The position numbers and the translations under genes were made by a program. A DNA stretch of 64,000 bases from Luscinia megarhynchos (lineage: Eukaryota; Chordata; Aves; Passeriformes; Turdidae), in the NCBI GenBank assembly GCA_034336665.1, contig CM067568.1, forward strand, positions 15,409,983 to 15,473,982. The letters run 5' to 3'. The notes below the pieces were generated by a model that worked only from the letters and a program-made list of their open reading frames with translations, ran no database searches and was not told where the DNA came from. Below, one piece after another: positions 28,880-41,329 of the stretch. How positions within the stretch are numbered: the stretch's first letter is position 1; every line of letters begins with the position of its first letter.

Positions 28880-29066
28880 CAGATTTGTTTTACCTTTTTA
28901 TTTCTCCAGGGCCGTTTTGTTGTAGGCATGCACAAACAGCCAGAAAACAGGCACGCTAGCAAGGGCTGCCCAAGAATAAACATTCGGTCATTACGAGAAA
29001 AGAAGAGTGCAAGTTGTGCTAATCAAAATCCCTCTGAGCCTAAAGGAAGGCAGCTGGCTTGTTGCA
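28880..29066 (-). other. MRPL23: MRPL23 3' UTR
   Basis: This is the sequence from just past the TGA stop to the inferred cleavage site downstream of the AATAAA. No CR1 or simple repeat is present. The left boundary is an estimate, since the cleavage position was not observed. Confidence 0.6.
28897..28902 (-). terminator. MRPL23: MRPL23 poly(A) signal (AATAAA)
   Basis: A canonical AATAAA on the minus strand lies about 165 nt downstream of the MRPL23 stop. A TGTG/TTGTGG-rich stretch follows within about 50 nt, as expected for the downstream cleavage element. The implied 3' UTR is short, about 180-190 nt. Confidence 0.7.
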
Positions 29067-29231
29067 TCAAAGTCCAAACCAATCAGGGACTCCACCTCGT
29101 CTGGGGTCACCTTCCTGCTTCTGCTTCTCTTTCTCCATAAATTTATCCCTGAAGTCATCGAAAGAGCGAGCTTCTGCGTCTTGTTCTTTCTCTGGAAATA
29201 GGTTGGGAAACTGAAAGGTTTGTCCTTGGCC
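29067..29231 (-). CDS. MRPL23: MRPL23 exon 5 (terminal coding exon)
   Basis: 165 bp from a TCTCTTTAG acceptor to TGA. It encodes [17 protein letters not shown], a charged linker, and the conserved end [14 protein letters not shown]. It is separated from exon 4 by 7.7 kb. Confidence 0.95.
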   Translation of the reverse strand, partial: GQGQTFQFPNLFPEKEQDAEARSFDDFRDKFMEKEKQKQEGDPRRGGVPDWFGL

Positions 29232-32200
29232 CTAAAGAGAAAACAAATGGTCAGACAGACATTCCAGACTTTCTGCAGTAGCTATCATCTTAGGGTGAAG
29301 GACCACCCTGAATTTTCAGCTAGTGCAGAATGGCACCTTGTGGTCTCCCAAAATCTCTTTCCACCCGTGTCCCCAAGATACATGTGTGCTACTTAAGATG
29401 CTGACTTTTTTTTTTTTACAGATGCATTATCAGGAGATGGACATCTCTTCAAAGACTTTGAACCAGCTCAGAGATGATGTGTGAGTCATACAGTAAAAGC
29501 AAGATGCGCAAAATAAGTGATTTTGTTAAAGTAACACCACCAGGGAAATACACAGTGGAGCAGGCATTCATTATGTTAACACTCAGGATATGAGTAGTGG
29601 TTGTAGTTGTTTAGATTTCTGCTAAGGATAAGAGAGAGCAGTCCTAGCAGCTGTTATTGTAGGGTGTAATGTGGGAATACAGAATAACAGATATCAGAGG
29701 TCTCTTATCAACAGACATAAAGACTATGGTGTAAAGCAATTACAGTGGGAACAATCTGTCTAATATATCACTAATGAGATTAAAGTGATTACATCTGCAT
29801 CAGTCATTCTGCCTAACAGACAAGTCATTTTAGTGAAACATCATCATCAGATCTATGTCTCCCACTTGGAAAATAAACATTTGCTTGGTCTCTGGTTTTT
29901 ATCTAACAGCAGGAAACCATTTTTCTGTGGAAATGTACTATCCCATTAACATTACTTACTTACTTTTAGTGGTGTTTGCTCTAAGCACAACTTCATTAAA
30001 CTTAACAGTATCAGCCCTTCCATTCTGTATGGGACCTTGCATAATAAAACTTGTAACTGGTCACCCATAACCCTAAAATTACTCTCCAAAACACTTACAA
30101 ACATTACCATACATAAACTTCTTTGGCAGCATTCTGCATACAGAAATCTCAAAAAAAGTATTTAACTGCTTCAGATGAAAACAGGTGGGTTTGGCTTTTT
30201 TTGAGATCAGCCAGTCTCTAAATTTATGCAGTAAATATAACCAAACAAGAGGCTTAGTTATGAAATGGTTCCACAAAGGCCACAAAAGGAGCCTTCCCCA
30301 GCATACCCATTCTGCATTTTGGGATCAGAAATATGACATAAATAAACCCAACAGAACCATCACCATGTTCCTGACCCAGCTGAATGTCTGCTATGTTTAA
30401 TTTAATCATATACAGTCAACCTGGTAAATAACAGGTGTGAAAAAACCTAAACCTCATATGCTTTGGAGAGAAAAAAACATGACTTATCCCAGATGAGATT
30501 ATCCAGACTGGAATCTACAAAATACCAATTCTACCCAGCAATGCTCTGGTTGTTTTTGTAGTGCATACTTCTTGGGGGTTTCCTAAGAGCCTGACCATAC
30601 TACAAAAACAACAAGGGAGCTGCTGTGTACATTGCTTTTTCCTTGATTCTAGCCTGAATAAGCTCAACTGGAACATATCAGGGTTTTCCTTTCCACTGGT
30701 GTGCACTCTGGGGTTTCAGCTCTTTTGTACATTTAAATTACCAAGAGGTACCTTCATAATAGCTCTCCTTTGACAGCTAAAGCACAGTGTTCTTTTATGG
30801 CACAGAAACTGGCCTTACCAGGGTCCTTGAGCAAGCCCAAAGCTGCAGCCTACTGAACCTCTTCCTGTAGGATCAGCAACAAGCACCCTTGAGGCCAAGC
30901 ACTGCCCAGGATTTTAGCACACTGGAGCATTTGGAAAGGAATTTGCTAATATTACAAAAAATTGCTGTTTTTTAACTGCTCTGTGGCAGGCCACTCAGCC
31001 CTGCAGTACCTACAGAATAAACAGGGCCCATGCTGAAGACCTGTCTGCCCTGGAGGGGAAGCCATTTTAGTTAAACAAGTCAGAAAACAACTCAGGCTGA
31101 CATGGTAGGCACACCACCTCCACTGAAAATCTGAGAACTATTTATATTGGTAACAGTGTAGTAAGGGACTGTTCTTGTTATGTAGCACTTTCCTTCTGGT
31201 ATGCTTCCAGGACCAATGCATTTCCCTCATTGGAGAATGAAGGAAAGCTGTCCCTAAAGCATACTAACAACATCCACAGTAATTCACTAAGCATTGCAAA
31301 ACAGTTATTATTTTTAAAAGAGGGAAGAAAACAAAAAAGATACACACAGAGGCTGTAGCAAAACCAGACAAACCTTTAAGCTGTTTATCAAAGTGCTCAC
31401 AGTTCCCATTTCAAGGCTGGTGGAAGTCAAATATTGAGCTGAAAATGTCAATCTGTATCTGGAGTCTTTTAATAAATCAAAATCAGCACAGACAAGTTGG
31501 CTCTTTCCAGCTCTTGTTTTGAGAAGAAATTCTGATTTTGGCTGGCAGCCAAACACGATTTGAAACAGCCAAGACATTACACCCTGAGAACTGAAGGTTG
31601 ATAAATCTTAAGTAACAATACTCTGCAGTAATACTGCACTGTAAGGCTCTGGAGTGATGAAAGCTGTATGAAAAATAGCTGTTGTGCATGCTCAGTAGCT
31701 AGTTTTCAGAAGAAGCCTGTATCTTGGGTATTTCAAAATTTCAAAAATACCAAAGGGCATCAACTTACATAAAGGATTGTGAGTCTGTCCAGACATATTT
31801 ACACTCAGTGCATCTTCCACATAATGCCAGAGGCTACTGAGGTTCAAGCTCATTTGCCACCTCCTTAAAAAAAAGCCTACCAAAGGAACAGAAGGATTGT
31901 CACTCCTTTACACAGTGCTGCTTTGTCTTTAAAAGTTCTTTACAAAAGTTTTTCCTTCTATACAACAACCATCTGACAGCCATATGATAAATGCATCCTC
32001 AGAATGAAATCCTCAATGGAATAAAGCAACAATTTTTACCAAGTTCATCAGGGTTTATCTGGTTTACAAACTGCTAGAACATGAAGTGCTGGCATATCCA
32101 ACTAGAAAGGAAGATTCTGGCTTACTTGAAAACCTTGCATTTGTTCACAGTCTTATCTTTTGCAAGCTATTTATCCCTTTAACAGCTGAATTATTCAAAT

Positions 32201-35200
32201 TCTCATAAGATGAAGTGACCTCTAAAAAGGCTAGAACTTCCTTCTGCTTTAGAACTTCTGCCAGTGTGATTAGTTAGCAGAGAAAGGGGGAGAAGGTAAT
32301 ACCACCTTTATACTCAACATAGACATGCTAAAAGAAAATCCTGAAAAAAGATAGACACTGGAAAAAAAGTAATTTCTTGGATAATTCAGTCTGTCATGGA
32401 ACTGGGTGGTGCACTGACAGCAAAAGATCTTTTTCACCAAAGTGAAGTGATCCCCTGATACTCTGGAATTTGTCAGGGTAAGCTCTACCATCATGTGTCC
32501 ACTTCGCTCTCAAGCAAAGCCTTACAATACTAATAAAAAAAGACAAAAACCCCCAAACAAAGTAGATCAGAGAGGTGGCATTGAACACTTCAAAAAATAA
32601 ATGCAACATGATGATTTTACACACTGTTGTTCTCAGTTTGAGGTGTTCCAGAGACCCTCCTTTTTCCTAAAAATTCTATGGTTATGCACAAGTGAGGAGT
32701 GTGGTCCAGTGTTCAGATAACGAAAACAGTACCCATTAAACTACTCCTGCACAACCCTAATCCTCAACTCAGCATTAACCAAAAGTGAATTATATGCAAT
32801 GTCTTATGAGGATTCATTTGTTAAATGCTAATAATATCCTTCACTATAAAAAGTGACCTGAGCATCAAACATTTCTTTTCCCTTTAGATTTCAAGCCTTT
32901 GTCCTAAGAAAGGATGAAAACACACCTTGTTCTTGGAGTCTAAGGAGTTATCACAGGAGTGACACAAATTGCCTCCATTCATTTTAATGGGAGGTTAAAT
33001 GACCGTAATTAGGCCTATGGAGTCAAGTGCTGGCCTTTCCACTGCTGAGCCTCACGTCAGAAAACTGCTGGAAGGATTATCCAGCACAAATTCACTTATA
33101 CTTCTCTGACCTTTGAATTCCCTGAAAAGTTTAGGAACGATCAGCACAGATATTACTGTGCAGCGATGATGCAGCAAACACCGATCATGTAAACAACTCT
33201 TAAGATCTTCTGGTTATTTGGATAATTGAAGCACTTACTACTGTCCTTCAGAATTAACAGAAAAGTGATGTTTATCGTATCATTAACTACAAAAATGTTG
33301 GACTCCCAAAAGCATGGGATTCAGTCCAGCAGTAGCAGCAAATGCAGCTAAGTTTAATAACCCAGTGCATTCGAACAATTCTCCTACTACTGCAGTGGTA
33401 ACATCTGATGCTAAAACTTATGGCAAAACAGCACAGAAAGCAACTTCAAAATGCCACTCAGGAAAAACACTGTGCATGGATCATCCAAGTTTCCTCTAAA
33501 TTCAAAAGAAAACTGCTGTCACATCTGATGTGCAAATAGGCTAATTACTGTGAGTGTACAGGATACTCTAAACAGGGGTTGAGGAGAAAGCATTTGCAAA
33601 AATGTTCCCACCGGTGCCATAATTCAAGCAGCTAAATAGGTGTTAGTCCTAACGCTGACAAGGTCAGACTCCTTTTACAGTCATCTCCACTAGATTTCTC
33701 AAAACATGTTTAATTAAAAATAGGTCTGAATTCCAGAGGCTTGTCTACAGTTGTGCTCCCACGGGTACTAACACCTGTTAAGCTAAACCAGTGAGAACAC
33801 TGAAGGAGGAGAAGGAGGGGATGTTGTTTTTTTTTAATTTCCCTGATGTTAATGCAACTGCAAAGTTTCCCACTGGCTTTCTTCTTTTTTCTTCTTTTCA
33901 TTATAATAATTACAGCTGCATTGAAGTAAGGAGAAAAGCTGCTGTATTACATTTATTTTATCTAGTTTGCAAAGATATAAAACTTGGGTTTAATTAAAAA
34001 AATAGAACAGTGTAGAAAAGTAGCATTTGATACACAGGGCCACAAGTCTCTAATTCAAACCTTTCTCACCACATTCCAAAAGGGGAAAAAAGGCAAGCAG
34101 GCTCTGGAATGGCAAGATATTGTTGATCCACAGCCTTCTATGATTTGAGGTATTTTTTTAGTGTGAAAATATTATGCTTGGACAGATCACGTATTTGTCC
34201 AGTTACCGCCTGAGAATAAAGTAAACAGCTCTGAATCTCCAAGAAATAGTATTTGGAAAAGAAAGGACAACAATTCTTACATGTGGAACAGCTGGGGCAC
34301 TAGTCTGACACCTAAGGGCATGTTGACTATGACTTCATACACCTTCCACCTTTGAGGCACTTGCAGTAAGTCAATGGATGTGTGTGTTGCACTGGGACAC
34401 ATAAGGTGATGCTTTATGAAGCAGGGAAACATAACTGCTCATGAGAATAAATTCAATTTCATTCAGGTAAACTGCACCACAGCTGCAAAGTCACACTGGA
34501 AAGAGCAATACTTCCACCTAGCGGGCAACAGAAAGATCAACCCAAGACTTTCCAAAAACACATCCGTATTTTTCCAGTCATAAGCAGTTTTAACTTGAAA
34601 CTGGATTAATGAGAGAAAACACAGCTGGTAAAAATGGTGGGAAAGCCCAGCTACTCTGACTCACGGCAGATGCAAACTAATTCTCATGAAAATAAGTTTT
34701 TTACAGTGGTTACCAAAGACTTTCTCAAATTAGGCAGATATTAACAATGGACTGCATGGGGCCTCTAATGGCCTGATCACACCATGAATGAGAACGAAGG
34801 CAAACCCTTTAGATTCAAAAATGACACTGGGTTTCTGGCTTCACCCACTGTTTCAAGCTGGTGTGAACACAGAGCTGGAAGGCCATTGTCTGAGACATCA
34901 GAGCTAGTGATGAGAAGCAACAAACAAAAGTAAAAAGAGAAAGGGGGAGGAACAAAGAAACCTAAATGTTAATGGAATTAACAGACCACAACAACAATAG
35001 GAAAAAAATAGACCAAAGAGACCAGGGATGAGGTGAGGAAAAAACGCAGAGGCCAAGCTTCACTGGCAAGAGTTTAGCAAATGGTCAGGATTCCCTCCTT
35101 GACCCTGTTCATGGAAGAGATGGAAAACATGGCATTGTTTAAGAACTTATTATGGTAACTACAGTGTAAGGCAATAAGGGACTCTTGCTGTCCCATGTAC

Positions 35201-38200
35201 ATGAGACCTCAGTCACAGTGCAACAGGGCTCCGTGCATTGCCCAGAAGACAAGGCTGGAGGAACAACCAACCTACTCCTGTACACCTGCCTCCAATACCA
35301 AGCTAGTTTAGGTAAATCTCCACACCTGGGCTGACCAACCCTTAAGGCTATGGCAACTATTCTAGGTTGAGAGGCTGAATGTGAAATAAATGCAGAAAGG
35401 CACTGCCTTAAGCATCCTGCTCCAACAGAGTAGCAGCATTCTGCTTCCCACTCCTTCCCTGTGAGTATCTATGGTTGTAGACTACCTCCTTCTCACCTCA
35501 GCAGACATGGGACACAAGACTGCATTACAGTGAAATAAAATTTGAGAACTGACTACAGTTCACTAGAGACCCATGTCTGCTTCAGTCTTGAAAACAAGTT
35601 TCTAGAAACAAGGAAGTCACTAGCAGGGAGCTGTGGCAATGGAAAGTGCCTTCAACCACCTACTGAAAGGAACAACAGCCAGAGAAAGCAACTTGTGAGA
35701 TACAGCATCATCAATCCAAGTATTCACTTCCTAATTGTACAGTCCTGCTCTCCAGCAAACAAAAACCTAGCACAGAAAATCCAGGAGGGTGAATTTGCTC
35801 ACCAAAGCAAGAGACTCTTCCTGGAAAAAGAAATGTGTGTTTTAGCCACAGTAACGTAAAATCCTCACAGAGATGAGGTTGCCTTTAACTTCAGCAGATT
35901 AAATCCAAGTTATTCCTCATCTAAATACAACTCTGTTACTTTTTAGTAATATTGCACTTTATACTGTTCTTTTAAATTAAGTAAGGGCTATCTAGAAAAA
36001 CACTTGGTCCTCACTTTTCTTTCTACTCTCCCTCCCAGAAGAGGCTTAGAAAAAAACCTTCTAAGCACATTTAACCTTTAAAATATTAAAAATCAGATTT
36101 CCCATTGTTTGTGCCTCTTGAGTTTGACCCAAGTCCACATGAAGTTTTAAACAGTCCCTAAGATCAGAGAGTGCTCCCTCAACACTGAATCCTTGTCCCA
36201 ACACAGAGTAACAGTGAAGTTGTGTTGCCAACTGCAATTTTGAGCTTATGGTTTTACAACCATAAATACCATCGCTTTAATGTCATTTTGGTATGTGAAG
36301 GGGTTTTCTGTCACTGGTTGCACTTCTTTTTTGCATAAAGACAGGTAATCCCAACACAAGTTTAAACTATAATATGGTCCTGTTATGAAAGAAATTTACA
36401 AGAACATGAAGCTCCTTTTCCACTGGGCAGCCAATGTATGCTTCAGAGTCCAGTTCAGCCACAAAGCATGCTTGTTTAGACATGACTAAAGGCTCTCCAA
36501 GGAATAAGCCTTAGTCTTCTCTGAAATTCAAAGACCTTTAATAAGAAGTTCCCTGCCCTCACAATATATTCTTTCACTTACTGGACATTTCAGCAATCAA
36601 CCACACAAGTCGTGAACCTTCCAGCACACAGAGTACAGGGTCAGCATGAAACTCTGGCAAAGCAGCACCCTATGACATCAGCCCACAACCTACAGACAGA
36701 CCTCAAACCAACTCAGCACTTAAAAACTAACCATGTGTTTGAATTTGATCCTCAGACCAAGTCATTTAAATTTCATTTCATTCTGGAATGTGCTAAAGAA
36801 TCTGTCACTATTAGAGGATTGGCAGAACTACTCAGCCAACCAGGAGAACTCACTGGCCATTACTTTCAGCTTGGCTGGTTAACAGTGCCTTCCTCCTTCC
36901 TCACAAGCATCCCCATTAACTCAACTCACCAGCTGTACATAGGCGACCTTGTAATCTGGCTTCTTCACTCTCTGATTCCTGTGATTCCTCTTGTTGTTTG
37001 CACCTGCAGAAATGAAGGGAATCCCACCTTTTACTTCCCAGGACTTCTGAGTTCTCCAAAGCAATGCCAAGCTGAAGGAGGGACTTGGCTATCTCTGATT
37101 TATTGTTAAGAGGAATACTCTGCCTTCATCACCAGCACAGCACCAAAATTATTAAAGTGTACTGAAAGTGGTGAACACTGCTCTTCTTGTTTACAAGCAG
37201 GGAACCAAGGTATCACCAGCCTGCTACCATTGTGCCTTCACACACAAAGTCTGCAAAGAAGCAAGGAGAAAAGTCTCCCAAGTGGGTACCAGGAGTGATG
37301 AACTGCCCTCCCAACATCCACAGCTTCAGGAGAAAGTGACCACCAAATAGCCTTAAACTTGACAGCTGATTCAGCTGATGAGCTGGATCTACTGTTTGTA
37401 CACCAGGATATTATATTCCACATCCAAACAAACTAAAGCACCTCGGCCTCCTCCAACTACGCTGGTCAAAACTGAAGTGGGAAGTACAACTTACCCTCTT
37501 CGTGTCAGCAGACATTAAAGCTCCCAGATTATCAGGCATTCTAAATCTCTTTTATCCCTGACTATATACCATCACCTAAAATTAGCAGTGACAGACAAAA
37601 TGGTTATAAGACAAGCATGACTATTTCTCAGTGCTGTTTGGAACTACATGTGTTTGGTATTTAAGACTTAATTTAATTCTGGTTTTCACATAAGCATATT
37701 ACAGATGATACTTCCAGGTTTTTTCTTCCTTTTTAAGTTAAGAGTTTTACTTATTTTGAAGCTTTTCTTTTATCCTCCATTTTAACTACTGCAGGTCTTT
37801 TTTCCAATTCCTTTTAAAATCATCCTTAATTTTACCATTATGAACAGGTAATTCCTTTCATAGAGTCACTACATGAAAAATAAAAAACCCAGCCACCAAA
37901 GATGTCCTAACCAAGTCACTCCCACTCCATAATTACACTGCCTGATAATTACAAACGTAAATTAACATTTAAAAAAAACCAAAAAATACTCCTGACTGCA
38001 TCCAAACTGTAGTCAGAGAAGCTCTGGAGAAGGAAGCACTTATATGTAAAGGTGACATTAATTTTATCTTATTTCAGTTAGAGATAAGTCCCTCTGCTCC
38101 AAGTCAGAGATCACCATACTTTAAACGAAGAAACATTTTTTTCTTTTTCTCTTGGGTTGTTTTTTTTGGTGGGCTTTTGGTGGGCATTTGGGTGGGTTTC

Positions 38201-39687
38201 TCTTGTTGTTGTTTTTGTTTCTAGGGGTTGGACAGGAGAGAAATACCACAAGTGGAAACATTCAAGTCTGTAGCAGAAATCTGGTAACAACAGGTGATAA
38301 AAACCTGAAAGCTTGTCAAGATGTTTTTCTGATTATCTACTGGTTCAACAGAATATTTTTCTTTGCTCTACAAACTTTGCCTTTGTTAGACCATAACACC
38401 TCCTGTGTATGCATACAAGCTAATCTCAGCTCATTTTTCAAATGAAGGCTACAGTTGAATTTAAGTTTAATTACTACTTATATTAAAACACATGAAGCAG
38501 TTCCTACTGAAGGGAGATACCCACTGGTCTTCATGGAGATAGAGCACCAACTACAAAAGCACAAACTAGGTTACTCTTTTTCAATTCAGATTTTTCTTTT
38601 TAGAGTGAAACTTACATCATAAGTTAATCACAGCACTCAAATATGAGGTGGTGCATGTTCATTTGAAGGGATGAATAAACAGCTATGGAGACATCACCAG
38701 CTAAGCACCTGGAACCACTGCAACCTAAGTCTGCTGAAATCTGACAGACCTTTTGAAAGGTAAGTCTACTCTGGCTGTGCAGGGAGGCTGAATTCATCCC
38801 ACTGCATTACTCAGCTGCACTTACCATACTGTATCCTGGTCCTCACAGCAGCTACTGGCACATTGTATATTTTTTCAAGGTAATTCCTGATATCCAATTT
38901 TGTCATTCTAGGCAATGAAAAAACATTTTGGGGAAAGAAAGAAAAAGAAGGTAAATATTTAAATAAAATGAACTACAGAATGGTCGATACTGAGGAATAA
39001 ATACGTCCTCTTCTCGCTTTAACCAAGACATGAAAGTATAGATTCAACCTAGACCACACAGTGCTACAGTGTTTTATGATCCATAAACCGTAACAATTGT
39101 TAAATACTTTATCCTCTGTAGCCTCAACACTCAAAATGCCAGGTATATTCTGTGTTCAGCAGGCTTTCTCACTGCCCAACCTGAGATGCCTTTCTGGTCA
39201 GGCTGAAAGAGTCAGGCTGACAAATAACTGGACACCACCTTGCTTACTCTGGACCAAATTCATAAGCACTTCCTTCTTCCCAAGCCCGTCCCTGGGAAGG
39301 CTGAGCCTCACTAACACCAGGGGCGAGGAGCTCCTCATTACATCAGTGCCCTCGCCTTTCTCTGCAGGCGCTGCCCGATGCAGAATTCCCGTCCCTTCCC
39401 CTCCCGGAGCCCCGCTGCCGTGCCTCACTCACTCCATGGAGACGCGGAACTGCACGGTGTCCTCGGGCTGGGGCACGCCGGGCCGCACCAACAGCATGAA
39501 GAAGTTGGGACGGAAGATCCGCAGCTGCGGGCCGCCCCTCTGGAACAGCGGGTACCTGCGGGGACACGCCGCCGCTCACTGACCGGCCGGGCCCCCCACC
39601 CCGCTGCCCCGCCGAGCCCACCGCGCCCCATCCCATCCCACCCCAGCCCAGCCCGGCTCACACGGCCCTCCTGGCGCCCGCCGCCAT
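29067..39687 (-). CDS. MRPL23: MRPL23, mitochondrial large-subunit ribosomal protein uL23m (complete, 5 exons, spliced)
   Basis: Nuclear gene for a protein of the mitochondrial 39S ribosomal subunit, homologous to bacterial L23, which sits at the polypeptide exit tunnel. The five exons at 39662-39687, 39433-39555, 38825-38907, 36930-37003 and 29067-29231 sum to 471 bp, giving 156 aa (human is 153 aa). Phases agree at every junction and all introns are GT-AG. The product begins [17 protein letters not shown]. It contains the family landmarks [48 protein letters not shown] and [12 protein letters not shown], and ends [13 protein letters not shown]. Intron lengths are 106, 525, 1821 and 7698 bp. 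It lies in tandem downstream of TNNT3, the conserved vertebrate order. The CDS is intact with no frameshift or premature stop. Confidence 0.97.
29232..36929 (-). other. MRPL23: MRPL23 intron 4 (7.7 kb)
   Basis: No nested gene or clear retroelement was recognised. A stretch at about 32900-33260 looks less random than its surroundings: clustered TAAT and CTTTGAA cores and several isolated CpGs in otherwise CpG-poor DNA. It may be a conserved non-coding element, but this was not tested. A weak CTCF-like match lies near 34518. Confidence 0.5.
36930..37003 (-). CDS. MRPL23: MRPL23 exon 4
   Basis: 74 bp, acceptor TTTGCACCTGCAG-like (minus sense CTGCAG), donor GTGAGTTG. It encodes (G)[17 protein letters not shown] followed by KVAYVQL: the basic rRNA-contacting loop and last core strand. 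Confidence 0.93.
38825..38907 (-). CDS. MRPL23: MRPL23 exon 3
   Basis: 83 bp after a short CTAG acceptor, ending at GTAAGTGC. It encodes [20 protein letters not shown] and VRTRIQY, the L23 core helix and strand that close onto rRNA. Confidence 0.95.
39433..39555 (-). CDS. MRPL23: MRPL23 exon 2
   Basis: 123 bp between a CCCCGCAG acceptor and a GTGAGTGAGG donor. It encodes [19 protein letters not shown] and the [17 protein letters not shown] block, the conserved N-terminal part of uL23m. It is very GC-rich, like the rest of the CpG island, in contrast to exons 3-5. Confidence 0.95.
39662..39687 (-). CDS. MRPL23: MRPL23 exon 1 (coding part)
   Basis: Encodes MAAGARRA plus two bases of the next Val codon. 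The ATG has a strong Kozak context (G at -3, G at +4) and opens an ATGGCGGC YY1-like motif, common in mitochondrial ribosomal protein genes. The donor is GTGAGC. An alternative donor two bases earlier would break the frame into exon 2, so this boundary is preferred. Confidence 0.9.
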
Positions 39688-39800
39688 GGCCGAGCCCGCG
39701 GCAGTGACGGGCCGCAGCGGCTCGGGGCGGCAGCGCCCCCTGCTGGCTCGGAGGGCCGAGCGGGCCGCAGCGCTGTGCCCGGCCCGGGGCTCCTCCGTGA
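39688..39800 (-). promoter_or_regulatory. MRPL23: MRPL23 CpG-island promoter / 5' UTR with CTCF motif
   Basis: Dense CpG and GC-rich DNA immediately 5' of the ATG, continuous with exons 1-2 and intron 1. It has no TATA box, which is typical of a housekeeping promoter. It holds CCAGCAGGGGGCGCTG on the minus strand at 39731-39746, a full match to the vertebrate CTCF consensus. The transcription start is not determined. A CR1 fragment begins only about 130-150 bp upstream, so the promoter is compact. Confidence 0.7.
39731..39746 (-). promoter_or_regulatory. Consensus CTCF binding motif
   Basis: The minus-strand 16-mer CCAGCAGGGGGCGCTG satisfies CCASYAGRKGGCRS at every position. It lies about 44-59 bp upstream of the MRPL23 ATG in the CpG island, with the motif oriented along the direction of MRPL23 and TNNT3 transcription. 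Confidence 0.8.
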
Positions 39801-39834
39801 GGGAAGGACCGGGAGCAGCTACCAGAGAGGGACA

Positions 39835-40197
39835 TGAGGAGGGCTCTGCAGCATCTCTCCTAAGAGCACAGACAGCGGCAGCTGGGCCTGCTTAGTCTGG
39901 AGAAGGGAGACTCAGAGGGGATCGCATCACTCCAAGAGGATGGTGCCAGCCTCTTCTCAGCGCTCTTCTCAAGGAGCAATGGCCGTAAACTGAAATACGA
40001 GAAGTTCGACCTCAACACGAGGAAGAACATCTTTATGCTGAGAGTGGCAGGGCACTGGAACAGGCTGGCCAAGGGACATTGAAACCCACCTGGACACATT
40101 CCTGTGCCACCTGCTCTGGGTGACACTGCCTCAGCACGGGGGCTGGACTGAACAACCTCCAGAGGTCCCTTCCAACCCTAACAATTCTGTGATTTCG
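39835..40197 (+). repeat. CR1 LINE fragment, upstream of MRPL23
   Basis: CR1 3' landmarks read on the plus strand: 'tagtctggagaagggaga', 'actggaacaggctggcc', 'cacctggacacattcctg', and the terminal 'aggtcccttccaaccc' plus 'attctgtgat'. It is 5'-truncated and oriented opposite to MRPL23. Confidence 0.85.
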
Positions 40198-40289
40198 TGG
40201 GATGCTGTCTGCCTTCGCTGGGGCCCTGTCCTGCTCTCTGGTGCCCTGCAGGCTGCTGAGACCCAGCACAGACACAGGGTCCAGAGGAG

Positions 40290-40695
40290 GGCCGGGACCC
40301 CTCCCTTGTGAGCACAGGCCGAGAGCTGGGGTAGTGCAGCCAGGAAAAGGGAAGGCTCCTTGGAGACCTGGCTGTGACCTGTCAGTGTGTAAGGGGGCGT
40401 ATAAGAAAGGCAGAGACTTTTTACCAAGGTATCCCGTGTCAGGACAAGGGATAATTGTTTTAAACTGAGAGAGGGCAGGCTTAGATTAGATGCTTGGATG
40501 GAATTCTTTGCTGGGAGGATGGTGAGGCACTGGAGGAGTTGTGGATGCCCCATCCCTGGCAGTGTTCAAGTGCAGGCTGGATGGGGTTATGAGGAACCTG
40601 GTCTAGTGAGAGATATTTCCACCCATGGCAGGGGAGTTGGAGCTGTATGATCTTTCAGGCTTCTTCACACCTAAACCACCCATGACTCCATGACA
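40290..40695 (+). repeat. Older CR1 LINE fragment
   Basis: A diverged CR1 copy. Landmarks are 'aagggggcgtataagaaag', 'gagactttttacca', 'ttagattagatgcttgg', 'ggatgccccatccctgg', 'ggctggatggggtta' and a decayed 3' end near 'ccatgactccatgac'. It lies close to the preceding copy in the same orientation, filling most of the MRPL23-TNNT3 intergenic gap. Confidence 0.85.
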
Positions 40696-41329
40696 CCTCA
40701 GCATATGCCAACAGAGAGCCAGAGTGGGCACACAGGCACCAGAAACAGGAGTTTGGAAACATGGGAGAGACTCCAAAGGATTCCCTCCACCAGGGCAGTT
40801 CAAGGGTTGGCAAAGACACCCACCTCAAATTTAGTAACAGCCACTTATGTTTTGACATCTACATTGAATTAACCAAGTAAATCACACTTCAGTACTGGAC
40901 TTTAATATTGTATGCAGGCTAACAGCCTCAATAAATAGTTTAATGTCATGTTTCAATGAATCATTCTCTATTGCATTTGTCTGTGTCTAATAAAACCTAT
41001 GTGCTGAAAACTACCACTTCTGGAGATTTGTGCCTTTATTCCCCATTCTTTGATTCACTTCATCACTCGAACTTTGAAGTGAAATTCAACTACATTTGGC
41101 AGCCGGATTATGAGCTTCCTGAGAACAGTCAGCTCTTGGTATCTGCCTGTAGGATGGCTTAAAACAGGCCCCCAATCCTGAGTCTTTGCTGATCATACTG
41201 AGCCTATTCCCCCTTGTAGAGACAGATCAAAGGATATTAAGTAAGGGTTTGGACCAACTCCCAAATCCTTGGAAAAGGAGAAGTCATTAAATAAAATACA
41301 AAACACCATTCCAGAGGGCTGTCATTGGA

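Noticed and set aside
34513..34530. CTCF-like sequence CACCTAGCGGGCAA in MRPL23 intron 4
   Set aside because: Several mismatches to the core consensus. Much weaker than the promoter site at 39731.
39686..39895. Plus-strand GC-rich ORF opposite the MRPL23 promoter
   Set aside because: It is a shadow of the CpG island and CR1 sequence. The minus strand carries the verified MRPL23 exons.
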